64,000 nucleotides of DNA, taken from Flammula alnicola. Lineage: Eukaryota > Basidiomycota > Agaricomycetes > Agaricales > Strophariaceae. Every line of letters starts with the position of its first letter. Within the stretch, counting starts at the first letter, position 1. Made by a program: the position numbers and the translations under genes. The notes beneath the pieces were generated by a model. That model saw only the letters and a list, made by a program, of their open reading frames with translations, made no database searches and had not been told where the DNA came from. The DNA lies in contig JADNRV010000078.1 of assembly GCA_015499995.1 (NCBI GenBank), forward strand, positions 124,001 to 188,000, given 5' to 3'. This document shows, piece by piece, positions 11,716 to 21,929 of this stretch.

Positions 11716-12412
11716 TGCGTTAAGACGAGGAAATAAGATGGGGAGAAAAAGCAGAGAATTCCGTACTATTTAACGGTCTCCAGCCTCCTCCCAAAACCCT
11801 GACACAATTTACCCATCTGAAAGAAAGATAAAGAAATCGCCCAGTCGGTCCTAGCAGCGGCGAATATACATGCAGAAATGGAGAGAAAAAACCCTGGAGA
11901 CGAGATTCTGCTAATGCCCCAGGGTTAATTGCATTTTTGTGGCTGTAAATATGGAGGTCCTGATCAACCCCAGGATAGAGTAGATACATGTTATTCAGAA
12001 CTACTCTGAGTCGAGAAGAGAAAGGTTTGAAGTGATTAGAATGGCTTTCGGGAGAAATGCAATTGGTAAAGAGTGAAAACAACCTGAGGATGTGACTACG
12101 AGGCGCGGTGGTGTAGTTGAGTAGATAAGATTGGAACTCCGCGATGGCTGATACAGTTGATCGATTTTACCTTCATCTCACGCACACCGCCCGACGGCGA
12201 CCGACTCAAAATTTAAAATATTCTTAGAGCCGTTACAGTTTTGGGCCTCAAAAAAATCAATTTGACCACGGGCACCCGCGGGTCGACCCAAAATTCTGAG
12301 ACGATGACCGTACCCACCCGGGTCAGAGATAGCAGGTTGCCCGTGACCCACTGCACCCGACCCACTGCATTACCTGCGGGTGTGACCTGCGGGCGACCCG
12401 GGCGGACACGAC
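11716..12412. other. Element A right end: non-coding and subterminal repeats
   Basis: No exon structure was found between the small membrane gene and the right terminus. From about 12260 the DNA becomes an array of ACCCGCGGGT, CACCCGGGTC, GCCCGTGACCC and CCTGCGGGTG motifs that mirrors the left subterminal region. This end probably holds the promoter of the element's genes and transposase-binding sites (inference). Confidence 0.55.
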
Positions 12413-12427
12413 CCATGTTAGACCTTA
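12413..12427 (-). repeat. Element A right terminal inverted repeat
   Basis: CCATGTTAGACCTTA, followed directly by the second copy of the target duplication GGCCATAG (12428-12435). Confidence 0.93.
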
Positions 12428-13551
12428 GGCCATAGACGACTCGACCTGTACTTATCCAATCTGTATCTGTAAATGGCTCAGTTCTGTTAATGTGAAACAT
12501 GCTCACCTTTCCTTTTAGAAGTTTTCAAGTGTTCAACTCGGGTCATCTCGAACTTGAGAAGCTTGAGAGCTGAGAGTCGTGAGGAGTTGTGGCTGAGTTC
12601 AAACGAATCAAAAGTTGAAAGCTGTGGACCCATCATGAGGCACGTGACAGACGCGTCACGACACACAGACGCCTGGACTTCAACGTGGACTACTTAATTT
12701 AACTTCAAGGTACTTTCAAAACCTAATTGTTTATTTTCAAAATGTTATCATGATGGAATTGTCTTGTAGGCTTTGCGATTGGTTTACATACACCTCTACT
12801 GTACTTAGTACTAATATCTTAGTATATACCTAGGCTCCAACTCGAAATAGAAAATTATTATGGAGCTCACTATGCAGAGATAGACGTTAGTGTAACTGTG
12901 GTTCACAGACTACAGTGGCACTGCAGGACAGAATCGTATTTATAGAGCATAGCGGCACAGCGGCTAGAATATAAATAAGTAGATGGTGACCAGTGGACGG
13001 TACAGCCTCGTATTTTTATACCCTTTGCATTCGCAGGTATAAATCCAGCATCTTGTAGCTTGCAGATGTAATATAGTCTGCCTGCCCCCCAGTCCCTCGT
13101 TCCATTATTTAGAATGGTCATAAGCTAACTTCCTGCAGATAACAGTGTTACTTGAATATTCCGGTCAAAAAGACGAAGACCGGAAAGACGAGTTCATTGA
13201 TTGTCAAAGAAAAGTATTATATGGCACTGGTACAGATGTGCATCATTGCAGTGTTGCAGCGTGCCTTCAAACATTAATCATCCTTCAATTAGTACAACTT
13301 AGGACCTGTCAAGCGAGGTGCCGTTTTCCCATCCCACGCATCTTTAGGCGCCCAATTGAGGTCACGTTTCCTATCATTTAAAAGCCTCCAGAACCTCCGG
13401 ACAAGGTCTCATTAAACCATCACCACCTGAGAATACCGAACATCTCTTCTCACTTATTATTGCTCTGAGGTATAGTAGTCTTGCCACGGTTCCTCCTCAC
13501 GCTAGCTGGGTTGAACTGACTCCAACTCTGCAGAAAAAGACACCAGATAGA
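12428..13551. other. Intergenic, no gene recognised
   Basis: After the target duplication the sequence is AT-richer and shows no consistent frame or splice pattern. It holds the upstream region of the first acidic paralogue. Confidence 0.4.
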
Positions 13552-14186
13552 ATGCCTATCGATAACATGCCGACGAATGACATAGTCGCCCGCTCCGATG
13601 TCATCGTTGACCAAGAGTCTCTGAAGGAAGGAAACCAGACAACCACAATCTCGGCCACAATGACAAGCGTGGAAACCTCCATTGTCAATGGCATTGGTCG
13701 AGACGCTGGGTTCCATGTCACCACTACGCATGTGGCGAGTGTGACCGTGGCGATCCCAGGTCCGTGTGCTTGTCTGTCTTCCTTGAGCGGTAACTGGACT
13801 GAGTTATCGTGTCGTAGCCACATTAGCCAAATCCGAAGAGGAAGACGATGACGACGATTCAGATGAAGGCGACTCAGAGGAGGACAGTGAGAGTAGCGAA
13901 AGCGAAGAAGAAATACCCCAGTGGAAAGGGTATGTTTCTGCCCAAGTTTCCCGTTTGCGCTTAATTGACCTGGGTTTGACATCTACCATCCAGCGGTCTT
14001 CCCCGTGCCCAGTTAAAGAGTGGAGTCAGTGGAAACAAATCCAAAGACCCAAAGGCCACAAGGAAGGACTCGAAATCTGCAGATGCGGACTCTTCAAAGA
14101 CCAAAGTATCTAAGTCGAAGGAGTCAAAGCCGAAGGAGTCTGGGTCCAAGGTGGAGAAGCCAGCGGTGGGGTCGTCCAAGTCTTAG
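13552..14186 (+). CDS. Acidic/basic low-complexity protein, paralogue 1
   Basis: Three exons (13552-13759, 13818-13929, 13994-14186) sum to 513 nt, 170 residues. The N-terminus is Thr/Val-rich. Exon 2 encodes an acidic run (EEEDDDDDSDEGDSEEDSES) ending in EEIPQWKG. Exon 3 encodes GLPRAQLKSG and then a Lys/Ser/Asp-rich tail with repeated SK-E motifs. The same acidic-run, W-K-G, intron, G-L-P-R-A-Q-(L/V)-K layout, with the intron at the same place, recurs in the next gene at 14697, so the two are tandem paralogues. I do not recognise the family. Composition suggests a nuclear or nucleic-acid/histone-associated protein (inference only). Confidence 0.6.
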
Positions 14187-14696
14187 AGGCATCACTTATT
14201 TACCAGTCGTGACCGGGACTAATGACGTCTGGGCCCGCCCATTCGATACCCTTGTAACTTGTTCTCGAGCTGTCCAATTTTCTCATAGTTCATTCATTGC
14301 CTTTAATTCCGAACGGAAACAAGGAATCGTAAGCACAGCTCTCTCACTAGCAGCATAGATTCCCCGAGTAGAAGTCTCTGCGATCTAAAGATACCAGAGG
14401 AAGACACGCCTCGCCTTAGGCCTATGATCACGGAACACCATGCGAAGTTCCGCGTGGCTGGGTGGGACTTGCCTAGCCAAAGAGCGAACTTTGACATGTT
14501 AAGGAACGGCGATCCCACGCATTGATCCTCGGGCGCCTAGCATTGGTCACGTTCGTGAATAGGCGCAGACAAAGTATAAAGACCGGAAAGGGGGAATAGA
14601 GTGAAGCCCCATCGCTCCACATTACCACCGTCATTGCCATTCGAAGACAACTCCAAGCAGCACTTCCTACCTAACCTGCTCCGCCAGAAATCTGCC
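14187..14696. other. Spacer between tandem paralogues
   Basis: Spacer of 510 bp; it should contain the promoter of the second acidic paralogue. No further gene is seen. Confidence 0.4.
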
Positions 14697-15161
14697 ATGA
14701 ACACATCTCTCAAGGACGGCAACTCAAAGGAGGAGACCAAGCCTACGTCGGGCTCTGCAACGACGATGACTAAAGAGGCTGCAGCGGCCACCGGTGTTGG
14801 AAATAAAGGTAAGATCCCTTTCGATAATGCTAGCATCGGTTTTGGCTGAGTCCTCGAATAGCAGCAGTCAATGATGATAGCAAACGCAAGGAGGCTACCA
14901 AGGACCATGAACCTGAGGTCGGCGAGGAAGAGGAAGGGGACAACGAGGAAGAGGAAGGGGATGACGAGGACGAGGACGAGGATGAGGAAGAGGAAGAGGA
15001 GGAAGAGGAGGATGACGATGCCCCTAAGTGGAAAGGGTACGTTTTCACAAAATAGTCACCTTCATGCCTTCTTGACACGAATTTCTTGTATGTTGTCCAG
15101 GGGTTTGCCTCGTGCTCAAGTTAAGCGCCCTGTCGTTGGACCCAAGCCCATAAAACGATAA
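14697..15161 (+). CDS. Acidic low-complexity protein, paralogue 2
   Basis: Three exons (14697-14808, 14862-15036, 15101-15161) sum to 348 nt, 115 residues. It starts MNTSLKDGNSKEETKP. Exon 2 is almost entirely Glu/Asp in its second half and ends DDDAPKWKG; exon 3 encodes GLPRAQVKRPVVGPKPIKR and stops. The intron before GLPRAQ interrupts the same Gly codon as in the upstream paralogue. Compared with paralogue 1 the basic tail is much shorter. No known domain is recognised; a nuclear chaperone-like acidic protein is conceivable but unproven. Confidence 0.6.
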
Positions 15162-15447
15162 ATCAAGAGCCAACTATAAGCGGCTCCCAAGCAGTCTGGA
15201 AAGATTTCGTGGTGGTATGATTCCTTCCGTATTGCGGTTTCGATTCATTTATTTCGTATTATCCATAAAATATGTTCTCTCTAATTATAAAGTTCCTCAG
15301 TATTGGATCCATCACTGAAAGATTTCTGATGCCAAACACCACAAACACCAGAAGAACATTAATACACACCCTATATTCACGATCCTTGAAAGCCATCTTC
15401 ATCCATACTGTAGAGTAGGCCCAATGCTGCATCCCAGAACCAATCCA
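15162..15447. other. Convergent intergenic spacer
   Basis: Short space between the convergent acidic paralogue 2 and the NDUFAF2-type gene; AT-rich, probably both 3' UTRs. No gene is seen. Confidence 0.45.
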
Positions 15448-16556
15448 CTACCCCCTTCTCCTAGCTTTTGGTGTCCAGCTTTCGGTATCCGACACGGGTC
15501 GTGAAGGCCACGTAGGAATCGGTGTTTCCTTCTTGACATTCCCTGTCTCCTCGCCTTGTCTTTGGACGCGTTGTTCTGGTATTTGTTCTGCCAGTGACTT
15601 CTCAGTACCTTCAACAGAAGGCGACGTAAACGTGGCGGATGTTCTGGTTTTCCGTGGAGTTGCAGGAGTCAGGAAAGTCGGGGGTAAGACTTTCGTTGCC
15701 TCTGTTGTGCTGCTTGACCCAGAGCTGATACTTTGGTCCGCACGAGCGGGGGTAATAGGTGGAGGTGGTGATGCTTGCGTTGAGGATGCTGTCACGTCTG
15801 GTGCAGGATTAGTTGTCTTTCCCGCAGGTTCTTGCAGTAACGCTTTGTTCCTAGACTCTGCTGCATCTTCCAAGGCTCGTTGGGCATCTTGTTGCCGTAT
15901 CCGCAGCATCTCCTCTGCTTCTGCCCGGTCTCGTGCTTCGATCATGGCTACATTCGCCGATAAGCGTTGCTGCCGTGCCATGTCCGCTTGGAGTTCCTGC
16001 AGAGCCATTCTAAACACTGGCGGGAATATGTATACAAGAAGAGCATTGGACGAACCTCTAACGTAGGTGCGTTGTTCCGTGTATGAGTGAGCCACGCTGA
16101 CCATTGGACTGTGCACATATATCGAGGATTAGCAGTTTTGAGGGAATGGTTTACAAGAGGCGCCCACACGTACTCGGGAGCCTTTTTCCACCACCAATGT
16201 ATTTCCACACATCCTCAGGATCATCATATTGTACAGTACGTTTTGTGCGACTTGGATCTAATAAAAATAAGTTAGAATGAGGAATGTAAATTGAAATGTC
16301 GACTTCGAATGGGATAAAACTTGAGTACGAACCGTTTGGTGACCTTGTTTCAAAGAATTTATTCCCTAGAAATTGAACAATGAACATTAAACATAGCAGT
16401 ATTTCACTGATATGCACACCTTCCAAGTCTCTGCCTACATACCGGACCTAGAAGACAAAAGACTGTATAAGCTTTGAGCTCGTGTACGAGGAAGGAGAAG
16501 AACAAGATACTCACTGGAGTCCGGATGGCGTTCCAAATCCTGGATAGAAAAGACAT
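15448..16556 (-). CDS. NDUFAF2: NDUFAF2/mimitin-type mitochondrial complex I assembly factor
   Basis: Six exons read leftward from the ATG at 16554-16556 (MSFLSRIWNAIRTP). Spliced, they give VRYVGRDLEGNKFFETRSPN, DPSRTKRTVQYDDPEDVWKY, IGGGKRLPIQWSAWLTHTR and then APTLEELQADMARQQR. This order (VG-DL-GN-F-E, KRTVQY-DP-D-W-YI-GGKRLP-QW--WL-HTR--APT-EELQAD) is diagnostic of the NDUFA12/NDUFAF2 family, specifically the assembly-factor branch. That protein binds a complex I intermediate in the mitochondrial matrix and is later replaced by NDUFA12 (family knowledge). A helical Ala/Glu/Arg-rich stretch follows, then a long Ser/Thr/Pro-rich C-terminal extension that ends PKARRRG. That extension is much longer than in animal homologues, as is common in fungi. 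Confidence 0.88.
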
Positions 16557-16840
16557 TACTTTGCGCGACTCTAGGCGTGTATGCAAGGATATATAATATG
16601 TGAGTATGCAAAGCAGGGCCTTGAGAATATCAGAACTGGTGTGGTCGTCGTTGAAGACGTTGAGCTGACGTCCCGACATTGAACCGTGACCATTACATCA
16701 GCAATGCAAATTTCGAACCCACCAATAGGAAATCATGGATATCATGTCAATATCTCCTCCAGAGAAAAGAGAAGAAAACGTTTAGTCCTATGGAAATACA
16801 GCGTCTATCTCACTACAAAACGCAACGTCAATGAAAGAAA
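16557..16840. other. Spacer between NDUFAF2-type gene and Rpn3
   Basis: Upstream region of the NDUFAF2-type gene and 3' flank of Rpn3, which both run leftward. No gene is seen. Confidence 0.45.
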
Positions 16841-18564
16841 TTAGAAATCGCCACCGAGGTCGTCATCATCCAAATCCCCATCTTGGATCTCCTTGGCCAA
16901 CTCCTTCTCTCTTTCCCTAGCGCCCTCAGCAGCAGCAAGCTCTTTCCGATGAGCGTTAAGCGGGTATCGCATGGCCTGCAAAAAAAAAACGACATTTATA
17001 TAAGCGCATTGGAACAGAAAAGCAAGTAGCAGACAACGACGCACCTTCACACTCTGGTTGTGCAGATCCAAGCAAAACGCAATACGGCGTCCAAACACCT
17101 CACTGACTTCAGGTCCGTAGGCATTCTTCTGCGTCCCACACTCCATCCATCCCTTCTCGTGCACGATCCTGCCCTCGATGACACCGTCTCGGATAGCCTT
17201 GCCCACGATGTACTCAGCGTCCTCCTCCGAGTCCAGGTTGAGCTTGACACAGATGTCGCGCAGGGAGATGCGCGAGTACGACAGGGAGAGCCTCCGGATG
17301 CCCGTCTTGATGACGTTTTGGCGGAGACGGATGATGAGGGTGTAGATGTTGTCTTCTTCGAATTGAGCGGCGTGCTTGGACAGGGTAGTTTGGAATTGAG
17401 CGAGAGAGCCCGTTCGAACGGCTGTCCAAGGAATTACGGGTTATTAAGAAAGAAAAAATATTTGTGCGAATTAGGGCATGCCTTTGACTATTTCGAAATA
17501 GGCGTTCAGAGCCTTCTCTAGCACTGGATGTCTGAACAAGGTTCGATCTGGGATATCACCCATGAGCAACTCGACAACCACAAAGTATTTATGCACAGCT
17601 TGATAGAAGCCTGGCGCTGTCTTCGCAGGTGGGGCGCGTCGGATCGCCTGCTGCAAGTTGGTATGTGCTTCGGTGTAGTTGAGCTGCACGGCCCTAATAC
17701 GACCGAGGTAATAGTGGTATCGGGCGAACTGGACGTTGCTCGCCGATGTAGGGAATGTGGTTTTGGAGACCAGTTTGTCGGCTTGGTCGTACAAATTGTA
17801 GTTGATGTAACTTCGTAGAAGGCAGTTGATCAGTGCGGCGTGGGCTTCGTCGTCATGGCGGAGGGAGGCCGTCCGTTGAGCGGCAAGGAATAGTCTGCAG
17901 TATATATGAGGTTGTCGAAACGGCTCATAGAAAAGACAAAGACTCACGGTCGTGCATCGGAGAGTTCTCCAGCCAGTTCATACGCACGGTCAACTGCAAA
18001 CCATATCTTGGCAGCAATAGCATCCATGCTACGGCGATTCAGAGCTTGCATTTTCTCCACTGTCTCGTTCGCGAGTTCCAGAGCCTTCTCTTGGGTCTCT
18101 TCCGATGTAAGTAGGTGTTGGAGGACGAGGAGTCGAAGGTACATCTCGGCTTCAGGCACCAGCTCAGCATATGGGGCCTTGGTCGACAAATCGACATCCA
18201 TTGACTGATCCACAACAGGTGCAGAAGGAAGCCATGCAAGGAGTGATTTCTTCACCGAGTTATCTACATGCCAGTGTATTAGCAAAGGATCACAAAAGAG
18301 CCATGGTCAGAAAAGCACACCTTTATTGTAGATACCCTCGATGGCATTGCGTAAGACAGAATCATCGACGCGTTTGCGCAGGGCAGTCAAAGTGCGCAGA
18401 ACACGATGCGTGAACCGGGGCTCGAGGGTGGTCACCGCCCGGTCGATGAGCGCGACGTTATTCTTGATTTCTGCGACAGGAGACAACGGTGCGGGTTTCT
18501 GTTCTTCTGTCTTCTTCTCTTCAGACATTTTGTCCTCTGCGGGTTTCATTTCAACGTCGGGCAT
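16841..18564 (-). CDS. RPN3: 26S proteasome regulatory (lid) subunit Rpn3/PSMD3
   Basis: Five exons (18321-18564, 17948-18263, 17482-17894, 17045-17421, 16841-16975) sum to 1485 nt, 494 residues, normal for Rpn3. The start at 18564 gives MPDVEMKPAEDKM. Conserved parts in order: helical repeats (RFTHRVLRTLTALRKRVDD, FLAAQRTASLRHDDEAHAAL, LLRSYINYNLYDQADKLV, RYHYYLGRIRAVQLNYTEA), then the PCI winged-helix region (HAAQFEEDNIYTLIIRLRQN, GIRRLSLSYSRISLRDI, LDSEEDAEYIVGKAIRDGVI) and the acidic C-terminus DLDDDDLGGDF. Rpn3 is a scaffold subunit of the proteasome lid, cytosol/nucleus (family knowledge). The third intron (17422-17481) uses a GC-AG boundary; no GT donor keeps the reading frame. Confidence 0.95.
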
Positions 18565-18688
18565 GGTGGATGGTGGAAGAGCAAGAGTCTGTACGTCAGG
18601 ACCGAATTTAGAGCGAGGTGACGCGTCGCGTTCGAATACAGGATTCGTGCTCTGGTACTTATAGTTATAAATGCCGAATTTTTGTATG

Positions 18689-18774
18689 GTCTCGATAGCT
18701 AAGTGGTATAGCATGCGATTGCAGTGAGGCAATCATATATCGCAGGGTCCGGTGTTCGAACCACCGTCGGGACT
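18689..18774 (+). tRNA. tRNA-Cys(GCA), intron-containing, copy 1
   Basis: Folds as a cloverleaf: acceptor GTCTCGA/TCGGGAC, D arm GCT...AGC, anticodon stem TGCGA/TCGCA, T arm CGGTG-TTCGAAC-CACCG. The anticodon GCA is at 18721-18723. A 14-nt intron at the usual place after position 37 occupies 18725-18738. An oligo-T run follows about 15 bases downstream. It lies 124 bp upstream of the divergent Rpn3 start. Confidence 0.93.
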
Positions 18775-18993
18775 TGTCATTTGCGCAATTTTTTGGTGAA
18801 AAACGTCACGTCAAGTAGCATCCATCTTCCTCCAACCACGAAGAGCATGGAATTGTGAACGAGGCATGGTGAAAAAGAGGCAGCAATAGTTTGCTGCCTA
18901 TGTTATTGTCTTTTTTATGACTTGGCTTTTACTGTCTGCTAGCCAAGATTGGTACCCTTGCCTATGTTAGATAATAGTGATCCTATATGCGTC

Positions 18994-19078
18994 GTCTCGA
19001 TAGCTAAGTGGTATAGCATGCGATTGCAGTGGGAAACCAAATATCGCAGGGTCCGGTGTTCGAACCACCGTCGGGACT
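18994..19078 (+). tRNA. tRNA-Cys(GCA), intron-containing, copy 2
   Basis: The mature sequence is identical to copy 1 (anticodon GCA at 19026-19028), but the 13-nt intron (19030-19042) is different in sequence. A T5 run follows shortly after the gene. Flanks are unrelated apart from a few bases, so the duplication is old or arose by retro/gene-conversion events acting on the exons. Confidence 0.93.
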
Positions 19079-19312
19079 GACTGTTCTTTTTGCACTTCTT
19101 ACGCTGCACATTTCGAACAACAAACCATCTTTGCTACATATATTATCTCTGCAAACTTGGGAACCTATTTGCGAGGGCTGACTCTGGACCTGAGATGAGA
19201 CCATAATGATGGCAAATTGAAACAGACGGAGGCAATTGCGCTCTCACGTGGCTATCATGCAAACACGTCAACAGCGGAATTGTAACTTGTTCTCTCTTTC
19301 TTTCTAGTCACA

Positions 19313-20333
19313 ATGTTTTCTCTATTTCCTGTACTGCTGCTAGCTCTAGCGGCGCAGGCCTCGGTCTTGACCCTCCAGTCCCCTCGTTTCACAGTCACAG
19401 ATTCCACAGGGTCCCAGTTGCGCTCAGAACCGTGCGTGGCGATCATACCAACTCTTCTGGTCTTAGACTCGTACTAATCGAAGAATCGTCCCTTGGTATT
19501 GTGCAGAGTATCACTAGCGCATAAGGCGTCGACGCCAGTGCAGCTCGGTGCGAAAGATACCCTCAAGCTCACGTTCCAAATCGTGGACAAGGATAGCGGA
19601 AAGGGCGTGCAGCCGCATCAGACATTCCTCAGGTTCTACGATGAAAAGACGAACGAAGAAGGAATTCAGCCAGTGCGCGTTACACCGGGAGGCAAGGCAA
19701 AATTCGAGCTCGTACGTCCAGCCTATCTCTTGTTGAGCGAGCATCAGACGTAATGCTGACTGTGCATTCCAGAACCCATCAAGACCACCCCTCTCCTTGC
19801 CTCCTACACCTAATAGCGACCCAATAAAAGTAACCCTCATCATCGGGTCCCCTCTGTACGACCCTTTCTCTATTGAACTCTTCGATCTCGTCCTTCCGCT
19901 CTCGCAACCCGCGCCAGAGCACCCGCTGGAGGCGACATTCCACCCCCTTCCGGAGATCAAACATACCTTCCGTCCAGAGCACAAGTCCCCTCCACGATTC
20001 ATCTCAGCGGTCTCCGCTGCTCTTGTCCTGGCGCCTTGGGCAGTCTTACTCGGCATGGTGCGTTCCCATTCTCATGTTCACCGCAGAACTCACGTTCATT
20101 GATGTCACGTATAGTGGTCCCAAGTCGCACCGCTCCCTGCGCGTCTCTTCTCGCCCAGCATATTGCCTTTCATCCTCTCCCTCGGCGCCTTCGAGGTCCT
20201 CCTCTTCTGGTACTGGGTCGACCTTAAACTCGGCCAAGTCCTCTTGTACGGCGCAGTCCTCACCATCCCCACGGTTTTCGCTGGCAAGCAGGCACTTTCG
20301 AGCATCGGAGACAAACGTATTGGCAGAAAATAG
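19313..20333 (+). CDS. SWP1: Oligosaccharyltransferase subunit Swp1/ribophorin II
   Basis: Four exons (19313-19431, 19507-19711, 19773-20057, 20115-20333) sum to 828 nt, 275 residues. A signal peptide (MFSLFPVLLLALAAQA) is followed by a luminal beta-rich domain (LGAKDTLKLTFQIVDKDSG, KGVQPHQTFLRFYDEKT, LTPTP-like linker, DPIKVTLIIGSPLYDPFSIE). A long segment ends in HTFRPEHKSPPRFIS, then three C-terminal membrane helices (AVSAALVLAPWAVLLGM, LPFILSLGAFEVLLFWYWV, LGQVLLYGAVLTIPTVFAGK) and a short cytosolic KRIGRK tail. This matches the Swp1/RPN2 family, a subunit of the ER N-glycosylation complex (family knowledge). Confidence 0.92.
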
Positions 20334-20964
20334 GCGGTATATACATGCTGTGCACTTGTAAAAAATGTTCAATGTAGAACAATCGAATACTTATTCTGAA
20401 CCTTCAAACTGTTCGTATATCGGTTGTATGGATACAAAGTGGGAAATACTTTGCATGAGAAGCTGTACAAGTTCGTCAGCGCCAAAGGGTTATGCAGTTT
20501 GATTTGACGTGTCCAGATACCGCAAGAACTGTCCGAATCTTCGCGACAAATAGTGTTGAAAGTGTCAGCCTGACTTTTTGCATTGACTAACAGTAGTACT
20601 TGTGCGCTTAAGGTCATGACGCCGCCAAGAGAACGTTGATGGTCACGTTCCTGGAGTCCCAGTTTGGGGTTGGCGCCACACAGTGCACGCGCCTAGATTG
20701 ATCGAACGCAATTTGGGTGGCATGTATATTCAATGGGCCAGGTTTATGTAAGGCCGATCGTTTGCAGACGAAATTTGCTTGAAGCTCAATGTGTAGGGCC
20801 ATGGCCCCACCGTCCGCCAACTTACGGCCAGAGCAGCCGACACAGGTATTTAAGTACGAGTGGCTGGGAGGGAAGACGCGTCTTGAAGCACAGACCATTC
20901 TACTCCACCTGCTCAGTGCCACCATTTCACGATCTACCCCAACCCACCGCGAAGTTTCACCGTG
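20334..20964. other. Intergenic, no gene recognised
   Basis: 3' flank of SWP1 and 5' flank of the kinase-like gene; only short open frames without family resemblance. Confidence 0.4.
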
Positions 20965-21757
20965 ATGACCAAACTGCACCTCGTCTGGGAGAAGAAGACC
21001 TATGTCCTCGAGGGCTTACCGGCGATCCCAGGAAACCAAGACTTGGCAATTGACGTCCGCGTCGTCAAAAATATCCACAATAAAGTCTACACTGCACACC
21101 TTGGACCGGAAGAGACTGACCCGTTCACCGTTATTTGCAAGCTTGGAAGAGGAAGCCACAATATCAAGAGCTTGGAAAAGGAACACCATTTCTATATGCA
21201 GGATCTGGCACACCTCCAGGGCACTGTCATCCCTCGCTGCTATGGATTTTATAAAGCGATGGTCGACGACGTTCCTATTGGTTGCCTTCTATTGGAGTAT
21301 TGCACCGGAAAAGAGGTAAATAAGAAGAACGACGATGAATACAAGTACGTGCCACAGCGCCACTTTTATCGTTTCATTGAAAGCGATCGAACTGATTGTC
21401 ATTTTGTACAGTCGTCTAGTCATGTTGGCCATTTGCAAGATTCACCAGGTGAACATCGAGCACGGGAATCTCATACACTACGATTCGGGGAGACATATCG
21501 TCATGTCGGGCTCTTCTCCGCGAATCGTAGATTTCTCTCAGGCGAAGAGACACGACTGCCTGAACTGCGCCCCTCACAAGTCTACGGGTCGAGTCCCAGA
21601 CGGCCTTCCCACCTCCGCCTGGTGCTCAGAGCTAAGTGGGATGGAGCGGGAATACGGCATGCGAACAGTTGATAGAACCGAAACGATAGAGAAGGCCGGA
21701 CGGTGGCCTGGGATGGATGACGATGAGTGGATTACGATCGAGCAGACGCATCTGTAG
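20965..21757 (+). CDS. Fungal kinase-like (pseudokinase-type) protein
   Basis: Two exons (20965-21344 and 21412-21757) sum to 726 nt, 241 residues, starting MTKLHLVWEKKTY. An N-lobe-like region contains FTVICKLGRG (a possible beta3 Lys) and an alphaC-like Glu-rich helix (NIKSLEKEHHFY). The hinge is LLLEYCTG. The C-lobe has the catalytic-loop position as IEHGNLIHYDSGRHIVM and the metal-binding motif as PRIVDFSQAKRHDC. Basidiomycetes have many such short proteins with the Cys-containing HDC end of the motif. Here the usual HxD is H-G-N and DFG is DFS, so catalytic activity is doubtful. No partner is evident from the neighbours. Confidence 0.72.
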
Positions 21758-21929
21758 CAAGGAAGCTTGATACAATAAATTTTCTGAATACCTCATGTTG
21801 ATTTATGACAATTGTGTTATTCCTACACCAAAGAACGAATAATGTACATAAGTAGTCCTTGTAAGTAGTCCTTGTATAAATTTTGAAAATAGCCCCAAAG
21901 GCCCGAAATTGACGTCATCTCTGGAATTA
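21758..21929. other. Convergent 3' spacer
   Basis: Short AT-rich stretch between the kinase-like gene and the convergent GH47 gene, with a small tandem repeat of GTAGTCCTTGTA near 21855-21880. Confidence 0.4.

Larger units (their letters stand above)
3771..12427. mobile_element. hAT transposon, element A (outer, carries nested element B)
   Basis: The element starts with TAAGGTCTAACATGG and ends with its exact reverse complement, a perfect 15-bp terminal inverted repeat. It is flanked by the 8-bp direct repeat GGCCATAG at 3763-3770 and 12428-12435, the hAT hallmark. The span is 8657 bp; without element B and its duplicated target it is about 5.0 kb. On the minus strand it encodes a transposase (7693-11213) and a small membrane-protein gene (11321-11715). 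Both subterminal regions are dense in CCCGGGT and ACCCGC/GCGGGT motifs, probable transposase-binding sites (inference). The perfect target duplication and the open transposase exons suggest a fairly recent, possibly still active element. It lies in the upstream region of the WW-domain gene. Confidence 0.92.

Noticed and set aside
15533..16066. 177-codon plus-strand frame
   Set aside because: Antisense to the C-terminal exon of the NDUFAF2-type gene, whose domain is clear.
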